DNA of 64,000 bases, taken from positions 3,038,001-3,102,000 of the forward strand of contig OX246690.1 of the NCBI GenBank assembly GCA_945909635.1, given 5' to 3'. The notes under the pieces are model-generated. The model had not been told where the DNA came from, made no database searches, and saw nothing but the letters and a program-made list of their open reading frames with translations. The DNA comes from Clostridioides difficile_A (GTDB lineage: Bacteria > Bacillota > Clostridia > Peptostreptococcales > Peptostreptococcaceae). The translations under genes were made by a program, and so were the position numbers. Below, piece by piece: positions 59,679-64,000 of this stretch (positions are counted from its first letter, which is position 1; each line of letters begins with the position of its first letter).

Positions 59679-60389
59679 TTAAAATTTACCACATAGAATA
59701 GAAGTAAGACCTTCTTTAAATGAATTATATCTTCTGTAAGAAATCGTTGCTTTTATATCTTTTCTTTCTCCTAGTATCACTTCTCTGTTATTATAGTCTC
59801 TAACTTCTAATAAATTTATTAAAAAACTTTTGTGACATCTGAAAAAAATTTCGTTTGGAAGGTCTTCTTCGATATCTTTGATTTTTGTAGTAGTGAAAAA
59901 ACTTTCGGTTTTAGTATGTACTTTTATATATTTACTTGATGTTTCAATACATACTATTGACTCTACTTTTATGACTTTTATTTCATCTCTTATTTTAAAT
60001 TCAATTAACTTTTTTTCTTTAGCTTTTTCAAGAAAATATTTTGTCATCATGCTTTCAAATTTGTCATATGAAATTGGTTTTACTAAATAGTCAAAAGCTC
60101 TAACTTTATAACCTTGCAGAGCATAGTCTACAAATGCTGTTGTAAATATTATAGAAACATCTTCATCTATTTTTCTTATTTCTTTTGCTGTATCTAATCC
60201 GTTTCTTCCTGAATTTTCAAACTCTATATCCATGAAAATCACATCTACTTCAATATAATCTTTTAATAGTTCCTCTCCATTCTTAAAATGAAAAATCTTA
60301 TATTTGTCTTCTTTCAAAAACATTTCTATATACTCAAACATTATATCTCTTTGAACTTCTTCATCTTCACAAACTGCTATTTTAAACAC
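59679..60389 (-). CDS. LytTR-family response regulator (AgrA-like)
   Basis: 236 residues. Receiver domain with acidic pocket (CEDEE, 7-11) and phosphoacceptor D54 (VIFMDIEF), conserved T in FTTAF and K in VKPIS; LytTR DNA-binding domain from about 130 to 230 (SKYIKVHTKTESFFTTTKIKDIEEDL). Full-length. No histidine kinase is encoded in this window. Regulators of this class act on virulence and quorum-sensing promoters in Firmicutes. Location between immunity and integrase genes. Confidence 0.9.
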   Translation of the reverse strand: MFKIAVCEDEEVQRDIMFEYIEMFLKEDKYKIFHFKNGEELLKDYIEVDVIFMDIEFENSGRNGLDTAKEIRKIDEDVSIIFTTAFVDYALQGYKVRAFDYLVKPISYDKFESMMTKYFLEKAKEKKLIEFKIRDEIKVIKVESIVCIETSSKYIKVHTKTESFFTTTKIKDIEEDLPNEIFFRCHKSFLINLLEVRDYNNREVILGERKDIKATISYRRYNSFKEGLTSILCGKF

Positions 60390-60426
60390 AATAACGCCCC
60401 CTAATATTTCTTTCTTACAAACAAAT

Positions 60427-60456
60427 ATTTCCGGAAATTATCATTTGTTATAACAA
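60427..60456. promoter_or_regulatory. Two adjacent palindromes upstream of the LytTR gene
   Basis: ATTTCCGGAAAT (60427-60438) and TTGTTATAACAA (60445-60456), centres 18 bp apart, about 40-65 bp upstream of the response regulator ATG. Confidence 0.5.
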
Positions 60457-60634
60457 TTTTAACACTTTTTCAACATAATACAAATGGAAAAAATTGTAAT
60501 AACATGTTGTTTTATACAGTTTCATACTATTTTGAAAATAACATAAAATATTTTATATATTTTTAAAATACAAAATATTTTATTCCAAATATTTACATAA
60601 TAAATATACTTTACATCTTGTATTATTAATATAA

Positions 60635-60658
60635 AATATAAGTAAATATACTTATATT
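60635..60658 (+). promoter_or_regulatory. Inverted repeat in the integrase leader
   Basis: AATATAAGTA-AATA-TACTTATATT, immediately upstream of the AAAGGGAG ribosome site. Candidate operator for integrase control. Confidence 0.5.
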
Positions 60659-60675
60659 TTAAAGGGAGTGTACAT

Positions 60676-61794
60676 ATGAACATCAAATCAGCTTTTATAA
60701 GAAAAAGAAATGAAAAATTTCATGTATATGTGGAGTATGTGGAAGAAGAAACTGGGAAAAAGAAACAAAAAAGTTATGGAAGTTATGAAAAGAAAAAAGA
60801 TGCTGAAAAACATTTAATTGAAATAAAATCGACTATAAACAATAATAAGTTTGTTGCTCCAAGTGGTGTAACTCTTTTAGAAAGGTGTTATAGATATTTG
60901 GAAGAAAGAAAAGATGATTTTTCGCCTTATACTTTGAGAAATAGAAAAAGTGTAATTAGAAATCACATTGAACCTTTTTTTGGAGATATAAAATTAATTG
61001 ATATTAGTCCAAACATTTTACAAACATATGTTAATAAAATATATAAAAAATATTCTTTAAACTCTGCTAAAAATTCAATCAGTTTTTTAACTGCTCTATT
61101 ACATGAAGCCTATAGACTCAGAGAAATACAAGAAGATGTTACTAAGTTTGTAATAACTCCAAATAAAGAAGATGTTTCTGAAACTAATTTTTATACTAAA
61201 GAAGAAGCTCAGATACTGTTAGAAAAGTGTCTTGATACTAATCTAGCTATACCTATTTATTTTATGTTAGGACTTGGTTTACGCTTTGGAGAAGCCGTAG
61301 GAGTTAGATGGTGTGATGTTGAACTTAACAAAGGTATTATAAATGTAAAACAGACAATGATTCATGTTGATGGTAAAGTAACTTTTAAATCACCTAAAAC
61401 AACTAAATCTAAGAGAAGATTAACTGCACCAACTGAATTAATAATACTCTTAAAAGAAGAAAAGTTAAGACAAAATAAACTAAAATTACAAGGTGTACTA
61501 AAAAATGAATTAGATTTAATATGTTTAAATAAAAATTTTAGACCTTGGACTCAGCAAATGTTTTTCAAACCTTTTAAAAGATTGTTAGAAAATAGCAATC
61601 TTAGATACATAAAATTACATGAATTAAGACATACAAATGCAACTTTGATGTTGCTTTCAGGCACTAACATAAAAACTATTTCTGAAAGATTAGGACATAC
61701 AGATATAAAAATAACTATGAATAAATACTCTCATGTTTTAGAAGAAATGGACAAAGAAGCATCTGAAAACTTGAGTAAAATATTATTTAAATAA
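60676..61794 (+). CDS. int: Tyrosine recombinase integrase
   Basis: 372 residues. An N-terminal AP2-like arm-binding domain (about 1-58), SAM-like core-binding domain (about 65-155) and catalytic domain (about 170-360) with R203 (GLRFGE), a beta-hairpin lysine in KSPKTTKSK (near 241), H315-x-x-R318 (HELRH), H341 (LGHTD) and the nucleophile Y351 (KYSH). Directly next to arm-type repeats and attR, as expected. Mediates integration and excision. Confidence 0.95.
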   Translation: MNIKSAFIRKRNEKFHVYVEYVEEETGKKKQKSYGSYEKKKDAEKHLIEIKSTINNNKFVAPSGVTLLERCYRYLEERKDDFSPYTLRNRKSVIRNHIEPFFGDIKLIDISPNILQTYVNKIYKKYSLNSAKNSISFLTALLHEAYRLREIQEDVTKFVITPNKEDVSETNFYTKEEAQILLEKCLDTNLAIPIYFMLGLGLRFGEAVGVRWCDVELNKGIINVKQTMIHVDGKVTFKSPKTTKSKRRLTAPTELIILLKEEKLRQNKLKLQGVLKNELDLICLNKNFRPWTQQMFFKPFKRLLENSNLRYIKLHELRHTNATLMLLSGTNIKTISERLGHTDIKITMNKYSHVLEEMDKEASENLSKILFK

Positions 61795-61796
61795 TG

Positions 61797-61864
61797 GTCA
61801 GTTCTATGTCAGTAAGATGTCAGTTAATCATATATTTTTTTTATTTGTCAGTTCTATGTCAGTT
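61797..61864 (+). repeat. Integrase arm-type sites, P arm
   Basis: Five GTCAGT(T) copies starting at 61797, 61808, 61819, 61847 and 61858, all in the same orientation and phased by 11 bp within clusters. Confidence 0.7.
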
Positions 61865-61874
61865 AAGTGTTTAT

Positions 61875-61917
61875 TACTAGATAGTAGCAAAAGCTAGTAT
61901 TTAACTACTATCTAGTA
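61875..61917. repeat. Inverted repeat between integrase and attR
   Basis: TACTAGATAGTAG / CTACTATCTAGTA, 13 bp perfect, 17-nt loop. Could end the integrase transcript or serve as a bend or Xis site; no T-run follows. Confidence 0.55.
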
Positions 61918-61940
61918 GCATTTAATATCATATAATATCT

Positions 61941-61969
61941 AAGCATAACACATATAAATTGTTATTCTT
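61941..61969. other. attR core
   Basis: AAGCATAACAC, then ATATAAA (61952-61958), then TTGTTATTCTT. The right arm is the bacterial half of the inferred attB and overlaps the last codons of the DUF1232 gene. Confidence 0.75.
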
Positions 61970-62351
61970 CTTCATCTTTTATAGAAAATTCTACATTTTC
62001 AATTATATTTGAATGTTTATCTTCTTTTGTTATATTTCTATATCTATTAATTTCTTCATTCACAATACCTATGCTCCAAATTAATACTATAATATCATCT
62101 ATAAATCCAAATGCTCCAGTAAGCATCTCAGGAATTATATCAACTCCAGATACAAAGTAAGATATAGTAAAAATTAAAACGGAAACTACTTTTACTTTAT
62201 AGACTATATTGATTCTTTTATCCGTCATAAAATCAGGTAGTTTAAGTAAATCAAATATAAAAAGCAAACCAAATTTAGCCTTTTTAAATCTCACTAAAAT
62301 TTTTTTAAAAAAATCTAAAATTATATTAACCATTCTTTTTAGAAATTCCAT
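61962..62351 (-). CDS. YkvA-family membrane protein (DUF1232)
   Basis: 129 residues from ATG 62351 (AAGAGGTGA upstream). DUF1232 segment with GVDIIPEMLTGAFGFIDDIIVLIW (split over about 70-95), predicted membrane-associated. The C-terminus is acidic. The prophage is inserted exactly at its 3' end, with the stop retained. Function of the family is not known. Confidence 0.8.
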   Translation of the reverse strand: MEFLKRMVNIILDFFKKILVRFKKAKFGLLFIFDLLKLPDFMTDKRINIVYKVKVVSVLIFTISYFVSGVDIIPEMLTGAFGFIDDIIVLIWSIGIVNEEINRYRNITKEDKHSNIIENVEFSIKDEEE

Positions 62352-62454
62352 ATTTATCACCTCTTATAATTATAGGTTATTCTACATTATAACCGATATA
62401 ATTAATTTGATGAGTATATTATATATAAATTTTATCAACTAGTATATATTCAAA

Positions 62455-63456
62455 TTATAACAATTCAATTCCTGCACTACTACAATTTTTAATCATATCT
62501 TGTGGCCATACTCCAACCTGTACTTCTCCTATATGAGCCTTTTGTAAGAAATACATACATATTCTTGACTGACCAATACCTCCACCAATTGTATATGGAA
62601 GTTCACCATTTAAAAGCATCTTATGATAATCAAACTCTTTTCTATCTTCACATCCAGCAAGTTTAAGTTGTCTATCAAGAGATTCTTCATCAACTCTAAT
62701 TCCCATTGAAGATAGCTCTAATGCAGAATCTAAAACAGGGTTATAAAATAGTATATCTCCATTTAATTCCCAATCATCATAATCAGGGCTTCTTCCATCA
62801 TGTTTTTCTCCTGATGTTAGCGTCTTTCCTATTTGAGTTATAAATACAGCTTTCTTATCTTTTACAATTTTATCTTCTCTTTCCTTTGGAGATAATTCTG
62901 GATACATATCTTCTAACTCTTGTGATGTTATAAAAGTTATTTCTTCTGGTAAGATTTCTTTTATTCCTTCATACATGCTACATACAAATATCTCTGTATC
63001 CTTAAATACTCCATATAGTCTTTTTACAACATCTTTTAAAGTATTTTCATTTCTACTACTTTTATCTATTACCAATTCCCAATCCCATTGGTCTACATAA
63101 AGAGAATGTATGTTATCTAACTCTTCATTTTTTCTTATCGCATTCATATCTGTATATAAACCACTGCCAACTTCAAAACCATATTTTTTAAGGGCTAATC
63201 TCTTCCATTTTGCAAGTGATTGAACAATTTCTGCATTTTTATTCATAAATGGTATATCAAAACTTACAGCCTTTTCTCCATTTAAATTATCATTTGCACC
63301 AGTTTCAGGCAATACAAATAATGGAGAAGAAACTCTTATTAGATTTAGTTCATTGCTCAATCTCATTTCAAAAAAATCTTTTAATTTTTTTATAGCTACT
63401 TGTGTATCAATTACATTCAAACTACTGTTATAATCCTTTGGTATTATTGTACTCAT
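62455..63456 (-). CDS. asnA: Aspartate-ammonia ligase
   Basis: 333 residues from ATG 63456, preferred over a GTG 9 nt upstream because GGGAG is 8 nt away. Class II aminoacyl-tRNA synthetase-like fold: VSSPLFVLPETGANDNLNG and MFLQKAHIGEVQVGVWP are AsnA hallmarks; WELVIDKSSRNENTLK near the middle. Makes asparagine from aspartate, ammonia and ATP in the cytosol. Controlled by an asparagine-type T-box upstream. Confidence 0.95.
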   Translation of the reverse strand: MSTIIPKDYNSSLNVIDTQVAIKKLKDFFEMRLSNELNLIRVSSPLFVLPETGANDNLNGEKAVSFDIPFMNKNAEIVQSLAKWKRLALKKYGFEVGSGLYTDMNAIRKNEELDNIHSLYVDQWDWELVIDKSSRNENTLKDVVKRLYGVFKDTEIFVCSMYEGIKEILPEEITFITSQELEDMYPELSPKEREDKIVKDKKAVFITQIGKTLTSGEKHDGRSPDYDDWELNGDILFYNPVLDSALELSSMGIRVDEESLDRQLKLAGCEDRKEFDYHKMLLNGELPYTIGGGIGQSRICMYFLQKAHIGEVQVGVWPQDMIKNCSSAGIELL

Positions 63457-63484
63457 ATTATTCACTCCCTATATTTATATATTT

Positions 63485-63780
63485 TTCCATTAAAAAAACC
63501 TTTCATCCCTATATAAAAGGGACGAAAGGTTATCTTTCCGCGGTACCACCCTGATTAGTTTAAAATAAATTTAAACCCAGCTCATAATGTACAGATATTA
63601 CTCGATACATCCCAATATGATAACGGTTTGGTTCCGACTAAGCCTACTATTTTAAAATTTCGGTTAGCAACTCCAGGATGTTCTTCATTATAGACTTCAT
63701 ATTGGTCTCACACCATCACCAACTCGCTTTAACTACATTCTATAACTACTCTTCCTTTCAAAGTCTTTAAGAATTTAATC
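63485..63780 (-). promoter_or_regulatory. T-box leader for asnA (Asn)
   Basis: Contains the T-box GGGTGGTACCGCGG (63538-63551), a terminator stem CCTTTCGTCCC / GGGATGAAAGG followed by T6 (63492-63532), and a Stem I with specifier AAC (63680-63682), asparagine codon, within GAAGAACATCC. Uncharged tRNA-Asn would favour read-through into asnA. Confidence 0.9.
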
Positions 63781-63825
63781 TAATAAAATTTAACTCTCTT
63801 ATGTTTTCTATTTATTCATAATAGT

Positions 63826-63854
63826 ATGATAAGTGATTAGTTAAAATTTGTCAA
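63826..63854 (-). promoter_or_regulatory. Promoter of the asnA T-box transcript
   Basis: Minus strand TTGACA (63849-63854), 17-bp spacer, TATCAT (63826-63831). Confidence 0.75.
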
Positions 63855-63901
63855 GTTTAATATTTTTTATTTCTATGCATCCTATAAATTTTTACCTATA
63901 C

Positions 63902-64000
63902 TTATAAATTTTCAAATGTAGCCTTTAATCTATCCATACATTCTTTTAATAAAGACTGTGGGCATGCTACATTTATTCTTTCAAATCCTATTCCTTGTTT
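63902..64000 (-). CDS. C-terminal end of a PatB/MalY-like aminotransferase (partial)
   Basis: The last 32 codons only; the gene runs off the right edge. FERINVACPQSLLKECMDRL is typical of the C-terminus of MalY/PatB cystathionine beta-lyase-type PLP enzymes. Same direction as asnA. Confidence 0.65.
   Translation of the reverse strand, partial: KQGIGFERINVACPQSLLKECMDRLKATFENL

Larger units (their letters stand above)
7283..61958 (+). mobile_element. Integrated prophage, myovirus type, about 54.67 kb
   Basis: Bounded by att cores sharing the overlap ATATAAA. It contains a full complement of integrase, immunity, replication, terminase, head, contractile tail (sheath, tube, baseplate J) and lysis genes, in the order and with the small size expected of a C. 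difficile PBSX/phiC2-like temperate myovirus. Structural genes run on the minus strand and the integrase on the plus strand at the right end. No structural gene looks broken once the introns in the tape measure gene are removed, so the phage may be functional. Confidence 0.9.

Noticed and set aside
7283..61958. CRISPR array in the prophage, as known in some C. difficile prophages
   Set aside because: I looked for regularly spaced repeats of about 29 nt and the usual C. difficile repeat and saw none.

Overview
The window is AT-rich, low-GC Firmicutes DNA. A spore coat-core protein gene (alpha/beta SASP), a T-box-controlled asnA, hpt, and a prophage with a CWB2-type endolysin and PBSX-like myovirus genes all point to Clostridioides difficile or a close relative. 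No species-level search was possible, so this is recognition, not proof.

Layout. Chromosome occupies about 1-7282: a partial membrane protein, two unknown small genes, an SASP, a BaiN-type flavoprotein, a PAP2 phosphatase, hpt, a CobD/HisC-like aminotransferase and a dicarboxylate/amino acid symporter. An integrated prophage of about 54.67 kb lies between attL (overlap 7283-7289) and attR (overlap 61952-61958). Chromosome resumes with a YkvA/DUF1232 gene, asnA with its T-box leader, and the end of a PatB/MalY-like aminotransferase.

Prophage organisation. The left end (7.4-11.1 kb) holds seven-site integrase arm repeats (two of the seven), a DnaA-box cluster, a small XRE regulator with palindromic operators, and unknown accessory genes. 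Then, all on the minus strand, come lysis genes (11.3-12.6 kb), tail fibres and baseplate (12.6-20.8 kb), a moron (20.9-21.7 kb), a tape measure gene split by three group I introns (21.8-26.9 kb), tail chaperone with a -1 frameshift site, tube and sheath (26.9-29.5 kb), head completion, capsid, scaffold, minor head, portal and terminase (29.5-39.9 kb). Upstream of terminase sits an unusual cassette: a sodium:solute symporter, two PP-loop (PAPS reductase-like) enzymes and two ParB-like proteins (39.9-44.4 kb). Two tRNA-like RNAs and an ArpU-like late regulator follow (44.7-45.6 kb). The early region (45.6-56.3 kb) carries RusA, many small genes, a replication initiator gene containing four iterons, an MBL protein, RecT and a Rad50-like ATPase. 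The immunity region (56.3-59.4 kb) has antirepressors, ribbon-helix-helix proteins, Cro- and CI-like regulators with clear operators, and a small gene behind a LexA-like box. A stand-alone LytTR response regulator and the integrase finish the element.

The strongest findings are the three ORF-less group I introns, whose exact splice sites can be deduced and rebuild a 1426-residue tape measure protein; the duplicated PP-loop/ParB cassette with a transporter, a candidate nucleic-acid modification system; reciprocal att dyads that restore a perfect attB palindrome; and iterons conserved at DNA level across a reading-frame change.
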